Part shown: piece after piece, positions 40,656-51,402 of the stretch
Layout of the letters: the number at the start of each line of letters is the position of its first letter
Numbering within the stretch: position 1 is the stretch's first letter
DNA from: Rachycentron canadum
Lineage: Eukaryota; Chordata; Actinopteri; Carangiformes; Rachycentridae
NCBI GenBank assembly: GCA_038496675.1
Contig: CM076669.1
Span: 15,309,693 to 15,373,692, forward strand
Direction of reading: 5' to 3'
Length of the DNA: 64,000 nt
Program-made: the position numbers and the translations under genes
Notes under the pieces: model-generated
Database searches by the model: none
What the model saw: only the letters and a program-made list of their open reading frames with translations
Told to the model about the DNA's origin: nothing

Positions 40656-40726
40656 ATGATTTTTTTTTTTCAAACTTCCGGTTTTGTTTTCCTTACGTTA
40701 CCGCCCATTATGAGCTCTTAACCAAT
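40628..40726 (-). promoter_or_regulatory. TATA-less housekeeping-type promoter with CCAAT, ETS and YY1-like sites
   Basis: Reading the minus strand, an inverted CCAAT box (40726-40722) is followed by an ETS site CCGGAAGT (40681-40674) and a YY1-like site GAAGATGGCG (40637-40628). This order and spacing, within about 100 bases, is that of many TATA-less promoters, where the YY1 site lies just downstream of the start. The YY1 orientation argues for transcription towards lower coordinates from about 40655. CpG content is modestly raised. No matching long coding sequence was found, so the transcript could be non-coding. Confidence 0.5.
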
Positions 40727-41086
40727 CAGTGAGCGAGGTAACCTTTTATCCGCCTGGAGACGACAAATGAAATAAAAGAAAAAACTAGATTCTCGTTGTT
40801 TTAGGCATTAACCCTTCCATTTCTGAAGTTAATTTGATAGAAAATAAATAAAATTATGATTAATTTCAAACATATAATCATAAACTGACACAAAACATTT
40901 TTTACCAGTATTATAGTCAATTTTCATCTTAATTTTCTATCTAATTTACCCAATGTTCCCTATTTCCAGTTCAGGAAGTTGGCTTCTGGCTCACTGTGGT
41001 CTCTTATGGTTGTTTCATTTTCAGCTGGACTTCAGGCAATGCAAACAATAGTAATGTAATGCTGAGGGCCTCAATATGGAGGACTC

Positions 41087-41110
41087 TGTGTGTGTGTGTG
41101 TGTGTGTGTA
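41087..41110. repeat. (TG)n microsatellite
   Basis: About 12 TG units. Confidence 0.95.
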
Positions 41111-42036
41111 ATGTTAATGTAAAAGTTCTCTACAAGAGCTCAGAACGTCTCAGAAGTAAACCCCTAACTCAAGCCATTTAACATAGTTATACAGGAAATA
41201 GAACCACTAACCACACATCACATTAGTACTTTGCCCTCTGTCCTTTTCAAAAGACCCTTAGATTGATTCCTTTATAATAATTGCCTCTAACAATGGATAA
41301 TGAAGCAATTATGAGCTGTCTGGTTTCTTAACACACCATGGTTTGCCTGTAAACCACCATATAAGACCGCGCATTAACTGAGGACAGCAGAGAGAGAACA
41401 GAGGGAGGGAGACGGGGGGTGATGTAGAGGAGGCCTCTGCCAAGTGGGTACATGCCAGCACTAAACAATCTGGCCTTCTGATATGTTTCTTTGGTCAGGG
41501 AGCTGATAAACAGTGGTACAGACCTCCAACTGTCATAAAATCCTATCTTACTAACCCCTTTCCTTTCGCTCTCTGTCTATCTATCTTTTTCTTATGTCCT
41601 ATTTATTGTGAGGGCTATAACCTGGTTTGACAGACAGTATCTGGTGACCTGGTTAAATATATCAGGTCGATATTTGCTTCTTAGATACAGTGTCATCTCC
41701 TGGCGATAGGGTGGAAATAAAGGTAAGACCTTCAGGAGCTCCAAGGGCAAGGGCAAGGGTGTAAAGCATGGAGAGAAGATCTAAATATCAAATTTGCATA
41801 TAAGCAGTCTGTAAGTCAAGGATACTAGAGATGCTCAAATGATTTACTTCCATGTGCAAGTTCAGTTATTTGAACTTGAATATTAGTTGATACAGGTATC
41901 ATACCATTTCATCAGAAAAAGTAACAGCTGCGAAAATTCATGAATGCCATAGAATCTCTTTTATTATCTAAATTGACTAAAAGCTAAAATGACATTATTT
42001 ACCGAAAACAAATTCTACTTTGCTATTCTATAACAG

Positions 42037-42540
42037 TTCAAACTTTTATTGTCATGTGCAAAACAAAAGAGAAAATGTGAGACATGTGAGAGTCTTTGGT
42101 GATCAGACCCCATCGTGGTGTCATCATACGTGAAAAGGGGGTGAGGGTGAGTGAAGTATAGGAAATCCCCCGAGGTCTATACACTGGTGGTGATGGGAAG
42201 AGAAGAAGCTTGAGATCTGGGTGAGAGTAGGACTCTGATGAGCTGGACCTGGTCCTGGATATGAAGACTGGAGCTGGATGGTGTGGAGGAGGGTCACAGC
42301 AAAATGTACTGAAATGACAGCTGATAGCAGGAGAGAGAAGAAGAGATCTTAAAGTATGATAGGGACAGCGCGATTGGCTGGTTAAGATTGTGGCAAGATC
42401 TGAAGTCAGGAGTGGAGTGAAAGAAAACAAGAGAATTGTGAATGAAACAGAAATAGACACAGACTTCCTGATTGAACCTATGCTAAGCTTCATTAGTTGC
42501 CAGTGGCCACACAGCAGAACTTTCTGTGTTGGCAAATGTA
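42037..42540 (-). other. Unrecognised minus-strand open frame, possible retroposon remnant
   Basis: A 165-codon frame (42535-42038) ends in ACAATAAAAGTTTGA on the minus strand, so its stop overlaps a polyadenylation-like hexamer. Many fish retroposon fragments end in ATGACAATAAA. The product is Ser/Pro/Leu rich (SRTRSSSSES, PSPPVYRPRG) with no domain I recognise. The plus strand is purine-rich, which keeps the minus frame open by composition. Probably not a gene. Confidence 0.2.
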
Positions 42541-42962
42541 TGTATTCATAAATTACATGGTCAGTGCATGGTCGGTCAGAGTCAATGATACCTAGGACAG
42601 AGGATGCCTAGGATAAGACAGTCTATGTATCAGGCATTCCCAATATTAGTATCAGTATCAGAACAACTCAGAATACTAGTAATAATTGCCTAAATGCTGT
42701 TGCACTCACTTTATTTTAATATACAGTATGTAATGTAGGAGTTTTAATCAGATTTGTCAACTGACTGATGTTATGCAGCTTTCTTCTGTTTTATATCCTT
42801 GCACATTTAAAACCTTTTGGGGTTTGGACTGTTGGTCAAACAAAACAATTTCATTTTTCATTTGATTATACTACAAGGACCAAGAGGTTTTCTGTGTGGT
42901 ACTGTGCTTTTCTTTGCATTAAAACCTCTAACCAAAACTAAACATGTCTAAGCAACTGGGTA

Positions 42963-42966
<4 letters not shown>

Positions 42967-43018
<52 letters not shown>
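42967..43018. repeat. (CT)n microsatellite
   Basis: About 26 uninterrupted CT units. Confidence 0.95.
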
Positions 43019-43020
<2 letters not shown>

Positions 43021-43360
43021 ACCAAACACACTTGAGTGGTTGAAGTTATTGAATGCACAGATCCACTCATTGCTACAACAAGCACTGGTTAGACACGGTG
43101 GCTAGAACCTAATATCAGTTATTTCAGAGATGACATTTTATGCATGCAACGGGGAGGAATGTGACTGACAATCAGGTGACTACTGAATCGTCTCAAGCCG
43201 TGAGTCATGCAGACGGTGTAGACATAAAAATGTAAATGTAACATGGAAAGCTCCTCTCTCTGCTGGTTGTTGATGTCATTTAGCTCCCACTGCCCCTGCA
43301 GGCCTCTGTGGTTCTGTCTTTAGTGGGTTTTGGAAATCACTCACTTGCCTCTTAGTTGTC

Positions 43361-43398
43361 TTTTTTTTCTTCTCTTTTTTTTTTTTTTTTTTTTTTTT
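43361..43398. repeat. Poly-T tract with minor interruptions
   Basis: About 38 bases, nearly all T; it could be the tail of a minus-strand retroposon, but no body is recognisable above it. Confidence 0.9.
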
Positions 43399-45964
43399 AA
43401 ATCGGGTGGTTGAGTGAGATGCTTTCCATTACAGCGCTGTCACCACACAGTAATTTTTCCCCCTGCTGTAAAACATGCACAGAACCAACAAGAACCAAAC
43501 AAATGCCAACAGATGCAATAGTGGGGGCAGAAAAGTGCAGGCACCATACATTTCCTCATGTTCTCACATATTACCTTAAATCTATAATTCTGTTTGTTGA
43601 CATAATATTGAGTTTCATATATTGTTGACTTTAGCTGCTGTAAAAGTGTATAAGCTGCAAAGCTACGAGAGTGCATACAATTGATTAAAGGCACCGTACA
43701 AAATGATGCCCCTTTCCTTTTATACACAGTATCCCTCTCTGAATTTATTTCTGTAGGGGACGTGGAGTGATTTTAACACTACCTGAACTGCTTAGTAATT
43801 TTAATCGCTGTACGGGTTTTGAGTCATTGTATTATCTTTACCTCCCCTTCAGCTCTCCCACACCTCCCTGAGGAGGCTTTCTCTTTTGGCTTTGTCCTGT
43901 GTAACATCCATGTCTATTACAGACGACATCCTGTAATTCCCTGATGGTTAAAATGACGTCCAGAACGTGTGCTAAATTACCAAGGAGCACAGTGAATATT
44001 TTAGCCCACTCTTCCCCCTGTTATGTTAATCCTATCCAAATGGAGCTTTTGTCACATCATTATATGACACTAGTTTAGATGACTCATTAGTTTAGTCATT
44101 GTTCTCTTGGGCTGATGTTCATATTCACCTGCCAATTTACCTAACAATGGCACAACAGCATTAATTCCAACCAGTGGGTCTCAAATGTGTTCACATCATG
44201 GATGCTTAAACGGACACATATTAGACCACAGAGATTTTTGCTTTTAGATCTTTTATTACAGAAAGTGTTTGAAACTTAAGGATGGAATTATTGTGAGAAT
44301 AAATTATTCCCCTCCTCAGTGACCCCTGGGAGTATCCAGACACTATGAGAGCCACTGATATTAAGAACAAATTGGTGCCATTAATAGCCAATTAAAAAAT
44401 GTCCTGCACACTGTTTAACTTGCAATAAACAATTTATTTGCGACATTTCAACTCCTGATAAAGGTAAAGCAATTGTTAATTAATTGCTACTTCATTAATC
44501 CTGTTCCTACATACCTTCTTCACTAAATAGATATGTTCTTCTTTTTTGGGCCATATATAGAGGAAATGCCATGAGAGAATATTCCATATGTTGCACCAGT
44601 TTCATCAGAGTTGTGATGCTTGACGTTTGATGTTAGACAATAGGTATCTATATTGTTTTTGGCTTCTGCTGGCAACAGTGCTAACATCCCACAAATCAAA
44701 ACAGTTACATATATCTAAGACTATTAGGGCACAAAATTACATTTCCAACAGAACAACAACCTCAAACCACACCAGGAAACCAGGAAACCAGTCAACGCAA
44801 AATCCGCCCATCCTGTATCCATACGCTGGGGAGCCTAATGGCAATGAATATTTTCTGATGAGCATAGAGTCTGGGAAAATAATTAATGCTGAATCAGTAA
44901 TTGGATGAGATGCTAGCTGTGTGATATGTGTGAATGAGTGTGCCTATGTATTTGTGAGTATCAGTCGGTGATTAAAGGCTTTGCAGTGTCATCTAGGCCC
45001 TGAGGATATTAGCAGCAACACCAGCAAAATGAGGGGAAATAATAAACAAACTAGAGTTCATTCTGTATGCATGAGTTGCCCCCCCTGGGCTTCATAGAAA
45101 TACAGTGTCTGTGCCATTTTCACATTTTTTTCAGCAAATACAGGCACATTACCCAAGTGGACCGTTTTAGATAACTTTGGATAGAGGCAGCTATATACAC
45201 TATTTCAAATCCAATGTCACCAAAACATGTGAATATATTTATTTAGATTATAACTTTGCCCCTGTGAACAGAATGTCTCCAAGAAAACTGCTCACTGGAA
45301 TAGGCACAGACAGCCATACATGAGCTAACTGTCTAGCCTGCCCTCCAGCTCCTGCATTTGGCATTTTCAGTAACTTTGTATATTCCTTTTTAGTTGTCAA
45401 GTAGCTGGAAGTAACATGAGCTTCCACTAACCTTACTTGCCTTGTTCCTGCAGGCACAGATCTTGTGCAGATACACAATGATCTGACATCTATTAGTTTA
45501 GGGACATTGTGAAGAGAGGGGAGGTCACTAGTTATTAGGAGAGGGGCGAGTTGCACACAGTTGTAATGTGCTGATCAATCAATCAGCTGAATCAGGCAAA
45601 TCCTGATGCATCTCAACTCAGTATCAGTGTAGTGAGTAGATGATCATTCAGAGAAGATAAAATTATTTGGTGGGTTACAGTTATCACAGTGATACTATGG
45701 TCAAGGGTTGTGTTTTAGTTGTGTTTGAGAGTCAGAAATTTCAATTGAAACTTACATTTCTAAAGAATGTGACTGAAATCTCACTTGTTAATTTCTCCCT
45801 CCACCTCGTTCCCATGATCAAAAAAAGATCCTCTCTGGCTCCATATTTCTCAACAGTTTGTATTTGGTGCTGTGTTTGCCCACTTCTGAGAAATCGAATC
45901 CAATTAAATTTTGTGGATCTGATTTAAATAGCTGTCATCGCTCCACACTCTAACTTCTGTTTAA

Positions 45965-46450
45965 AGGGCCTGTAAAGTCTAAAGGTCCACCTCCATGTGG
46001 TCTTTGATTATAAAGCAGGTCTAGGTTCTATATTAATACAGTGAAAGTATCAAAGGTCTCAGTTACAGAGAAATGCTCACAGCCTGTTTTCAGAAACTGA
46101 GCCTTAAAACCATCAGAACTTCTGGGACTTTGTGATGTCACATCAAAGCAGTCACCCCCCTCAATCACAACCTGCCCACTTGGACCCACTTCTCAGAGTG
46201 TTGACCTGAAATCGATTTTTATTCAATCACTCAGAAAACAGTCAGCAAGTCAGAAGAGGCTTAGATCCTCTCTTCTGATTGGCTGACTGACCTGTTGTTA
46301 CTCAAGCTTCAGAGCTCAGCCCGAGAGAGGAGATGTAAAACTACACTGAGGTAGTTTTTGGTTTTTAAAACCACAAATATATCTAAAAAATATATATCAA
46401 AACTTTAAATTAAAAAAAAAAACTGTAAAAAAGTGTAAAATATACTTTCG
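45965..46450 (+). repeat. Interspersed repeat family C, copy 5
   Basis: It begins AAAGGGCCTGTAAAGTCTAA and AGGTCCACCTCC, with CCTCTCTTCTGATTGGCTGA and GAGATGTAAAACTACACTGA in the 3' half. It decays into an A/T-rich tail. The part before 46230 is not present in the other copies here. Confidence 0.55.
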
Positions 46451-47075
46451 CAGTACAGAGAAACAAAGCTAATCTTTCCCTTAAGAATGAAATGTTCACT
46501 GTATCTACATTACTGAGGACTGCGTTTTATGTTGCCCCATTTAGAGACATTTTCAATCCTTGTCTCATGGGTGACAGTCTATATTTCATCTACCTCCATT
46601 TATTCTGCTCTGGAATAATGTAGCCGTCTTCACTTGAATGGTAGAAAACAACATATTACAGAGCGCTGAGACTATGTAGACAGCCACTGCTCTGAGATCA
46701 GTGGTTGTCTATGTGGCCTCTAGCTCTTCAATTTTTAACGCACATCGAGCAGTTTGCATCCTCTGGCACCTACAGCACAGCTCACGCTTTGAAATGGATA
46801 TTGAAACATTAACATGTGGCATTACTAAGCTAAAGTGAACTCACATAACCCCCCAAAACCTCATGACTCATAGGAGCCCCGTTCAGTTTACCCGCGGCTA
46901 ACCCCTCGCGCTAACCCAGGACTGCTTTGATGGTACGATTGATGCCATGCTGATTGTTGTACGAGGAGAAAAAGTGGTTGCCTTCCCTTTGTGTCAGCAA
47001 CATTCCCTGGCTGGAGCTACGGCCAAATCTCCGCCAAGACACGCACACACCACTACCGGTTATGCAAGTACAGTG

Positions 47076-47102
47076 ACACACACACACACACACACACACA
47101 CG
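47076..47102. repeat. (CA)n microsatellite
   Basis: About 13 CA units. Confidence 0.95.
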
Positions 47103-50100
47103 GCTAGTTGCTTTAGCAGAATAAAATCCAAACACTAAATTTTGCACATACAAACAATTCTAAACACAATCCCAAACCCTGAGCTCCGAGGACTTGTCAG
47201 TGGCACAAAAAAGATTTAATACTTTTATAATAACATGTTGCATTGTACAACAGACAAATATCATGGGAGCAGATTAGTGCTTCCAGAAATCTTCAGGCTT
47301 TGCTACCTTTACAGGCTGAGACAGACAGACAGCACAAGGAGGCAACTAGGTTAATGAAATCTGTTCACGGCCTTTGAACACAACCAACAACCAAGTTCAA
47401 GATCCAAATGGAGATGTAATTTTAATTGGGACTGAAGCTCCCAGCTGACACGTCATAAGTGTGTGATGTCGAGTAGTTGTGCCTAGAGAGAACAGCGCGA
47501 TGCTTTATGTTGAAGCCATGGGGCTTGCAGAAACAAAAACAGCCCTGTAAAATGTAAATTACCTCCCTTAATTTCCCAGAATAGGTGTGTGGATGTATAT
47601 GTGTGTTAGACAGCAAGCTGAGAGTGACAAACCCTGAGGGAGTCACAGCAAATGTGTCGAACTCTGCTGCTGGTACGTGCTCAAAATAATAAGAAGAAGC
47701 CAGATGTAATCATGAGGGAGGTTGTTTTGTTTGTGGTTGTACAGGTTTCCTGTAAGTGTAGCTTCTCCTGAATCAGACCACTTTAACTGGCGGATCATTC
47801 CTTTAATTGAGGTGGCACCTTTCTGTCTTCATCTCCCTGCAGTTAGCATGTAATGCACCTGATTCAGCACTTCCCCTTCTGCTACAACATCATTAAACCT
47901 CCATGCCGTTCATCATTTCTGATTCACTCCTAGGAGGGAGCAAAAAAATGGTACAAAACATTTCCAAGTCTCCTCTCTCTGTGTTTAGTGAACAGCTATT
48001 TCAATGTCAAACTCAGCTTAAAATGAGTGGAGAGATGAATGAGCCTCATGTAAATAAGAACCAAGCTCGGATATTTCCTCTTACCTAGCTCTCAGCCTGC
48101 CACATTCACACTGATGGGTTATCAATCTTGCAGGAAATGGCATAAACATGCAGATTCATACCATTTGTGTGCTGCACAGCAGCAATGTTTCATATTAACA
48201 CATTAGCATGAGCCAGGGCTGAAAAAGGCCCATTTGGCCCACTGATACACTTACTACACATTAGAGGAAGTAGAGGCTCTGTTATCTCTTCCTCCTCTGC
48301 AGGTTCAAGCTTCAAGTCTATTTTCATCCTTTATTTTCTTGGAGCTGTTCAGCTGCAGCTTGTTTCTAGTTTACACATCACTCGTATTTTAGGCATTAAT
48401 AGATCCTATTGTCAGCTCTGATAATCAGAAGGAATGTAAAGCCTTAAGTCAGCACTCCTTCACATCAGTAACCAATTACCATCAGAATAATTCAGCTGGT
48501 TTGGATCAGAACAGCAGCTTGCCACTGAATGATGGAAGTGTTTAGAGCTTTTAATTGGCACAATGACCCTTTAAACAGAAATAAGCCCAGCCGGCACATG
48601 ACTGACCTTCAATGTTGAAATGTGGGTGAAATTATATCAGCTGTCGATTCAAAATTTAAACAACCTTGAAGCAGCATTTGATGCTGATGGTTATAAAAAG
48701 TATAAAAACTCTCATAAATCAAAGTTATTACTGTACAAAAGGAATTCAGTTCAACAGGAATTAAATGTTGAATGCAAGCTGATAATCATGAGCCATTGCT
48801 ATCTACTAGCCTGTTTCCTTGTTTTAAAGAAAAGTGGAGTTGAAGGCTGGTGGTGTGAATCCATAGATCAGCTGAGAAAAAAAAGACAAATCAATCTCTT
48901 TTCAGTTGGACCTCGCCAATGGCCAAGGAGCATTCAACATCGCCACATTCAGCAGACAGTGTGTGGGACTGTGTGGAGGTAAAGTAGGATGTTGCTGGTG
49001 AAGAAAAACTGGCACCCTGTTGACTTACTCTAGACCATCAAAGGTTAAAAGAGACTCTGAGCAAGGGGAAAGTAGGACTGTGTCAGGTGTCAGTGAGGCA
49101 CCAGTGGAGTTGTGGGTTGCTGGATCAGCTGTTGAAAGGTTAGTATCAACAAGGAGCGTGAACTACTCTTCATTAATCCCAGTCTGAGGACATTTCTATT
49201 AGGCATCTGATCTGCACTTTAAAAAGTTGCCATCAAGTTAAAACCAGGTCACTTTGAGAGAAATTCAAGATATCTCAGTATACTGTAACTTTTGACTTCT
49301 GTTATGTCCCATCAAGTCAGGTGAAGAAGCTTAAGTGAACAGGAAAGTGGTCTCAGACTTTTGGACCCCACTGCCTGCTGGCATACAAAGATCCACTAAG
49401 TACAGCTGAGGATGACTGGAACATCATTAGTTCTCCAAGTATTTTATATAAACCAAAGTGAAATTTTGACCTGATGATGCTGCCAGATGAAAAGTCCAGA
49501 TCACCAAAGATATTACCATTCAGCCTGAGGGGAACATGAGTGTCTGCACTAAATTTCATGGTAATCCATCCAGTAGAGAATGGAGAATTTCACTCAAAAC
49601 CACAAATGTCAAACACATGGTGGCTGGTCACTATGGGAAAAGTTACTGAAGAGAGAATGACTGATCCTCTGGGGAAAATTCATTCCTTTACAAAATTTCA
49701 TTGCGTAGTTGTGACATTTCAGCACATACCAAAGTGGTGGACTGACCTGCACTGCTGCTAACCACTAGAGGTGGCTAAGACTCTAAGGGAAAGTGCTCGA
49801 TAAGTTTGATTCATCTCTACCACCTGTATTGTCCTTTACCCATCTCCTTCCCCTGCAGCTTTAGGATTAGGATTAGGTCAGAGCCCTAAATTCAAGAAGT
49901 CTAGATCTTCATTTTCAACCTCTACCTTACAATCTCTAATTGTAGAGCAGAATCTATCCACAGCTCCCGGCTGCCTGGGGAGGCAGGGCAATATCTGTCA
50001 TGACAAGTTCATTCAGCATCCTCAAAGAGCAGCTTCACAGGCCATCAGTGTCATGAAGCTCTCTGCCCTGAACACTCACTGGTGACAAATAAACCCTCAC

Positions 50101-50916
50101 CCCACCCACCCACCCTCCCTCCTTTGTGCCTCTCATTATTCCCTATTCTCTCTGTGTGGAGAGACAGTAAGTCCTCTCTCTCTCTCCAGAAAAGAGACGA
50201 AACAGCCTTTTTTTCCCAGCACTATTGTCTCTGTGTTTTGATTACAGACAGCTTTTGTCTTCTATCCTCCTTTTTGTAACAGCCTTTAACACTTAAGTCT
50301 TTGGTGGTGTCAAAACTGCTTCGCAGGCAACTCTTTGAGCATCCATAAGTAGTTTCCAAACACAACAGATGCTTATGGTTTAGCCCAGATTCAGCGGCAA
50401 TGCATGACGTAGCAGAAGAATGTTCTATTGATTCCTCTTGAGGAAAAACTAGTTATTAATCCCTAAGAGGATCAGATGGCATTCCTCCAGGTACTACTTA
50501 CGGTCCGATTAATCAAAAGAGTCTCGCCCCTAAAATGGCAATGGAGCTAATCAATGCTGATGTGAGAGCATGTCGCTGCTCTCCATCAAGGCCGTTAAAC
50601 TCTCGTCTGCGGAGGTTCGTCCTAATTTAATCTGACACTTTAAATGAAATATCTTCAGCCGTCATTGATCTCGGTGAAACACTACCCTCATGATCCAAAG
50701 CAGACACGACCCACGGGCACAGAGAGAAGTTGTAAAATGAAAGCTGTGACATGAAAGAGAAGGACAGAAGGGAAATGAGGAAAGATTGGAGGAGATAGGA
50801 GAGGAGAGAGAAAGTTATGTTTAACACCTCCATGTGTCAAGGAATTCATAGAGAGTAAAAGACAGTTCATGAGCACAGAAGGAAAAGTCGGAAAAAGAGC
50901 ACGACAGTGGTAGAGA

Positions 50917-51402
50917 TTGAATGGAAGTACGATCAAAGCTGTGCTGAAGCCTGGAAGGAGCAGGCACAGGATCGACAGTGGTAATGGAGAGCTGAATGGA
51001 AGGACCGAGGCTGAAGATAGGGGTCGGGCCCTTCAGGGCCCACAGCCATCTCTTAAGGCTTCGTGCTGCACAGCTGAGTGCTCGCAATCAACCTCAGTGA
51101 ACCATACAACCCCAACACATACCTGCACCAAATCTCATCACCTCAAAGCTCGTCCTAAGTATCCAGCTACTCATCAAACAAGCTACATAAAGTGGTACCG
51201 TAATGCAAATTGCCTTTTTTCCTTAAAACACATTTTTCTGATGCCAAAGCCAAAGTTCTCAAATGTTAAAACAAACTGTGTACAAGATGTCTGCAAGAAT
51301 AAAAAGTCTGAAACTTTTGATGAAAGAAGTAAAGATGATTCCGAGACAACTGTCAGGAGTGAGACCTTTGGACAGATTTCAGTCGGCATTAATGTTCAAT
51401 AA
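50917..51402 (+). other. Unrecognised 161-codon open frame
   Basis: It starts MNGSTIKAVLKPGRSRHRID and ends with a charged stretch (SETFDERSKDDSETTVRSE). There is no recognised domain, and a frame of this length is within chance for 64 kb of AT-rich DNA. No promoter, splice or polyadenylation context was seen. I list it because it is the second longest frame outside the gap. Confidence 0.12.

Larger units (their letters stand above)
40740..45960. other. No gene seen; enhancer-like candidates at 41.22-41.54 and 43.85-44.15 kb
   Basis: Microsatellites (TG, CT, poly-T) and unique-looking AT-rich blocks with homeobox-like TAAT/ATTA and SOX-like AACAATGG (41289-41296) motifs. No exon pair supported. 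Confidence 0.4.
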
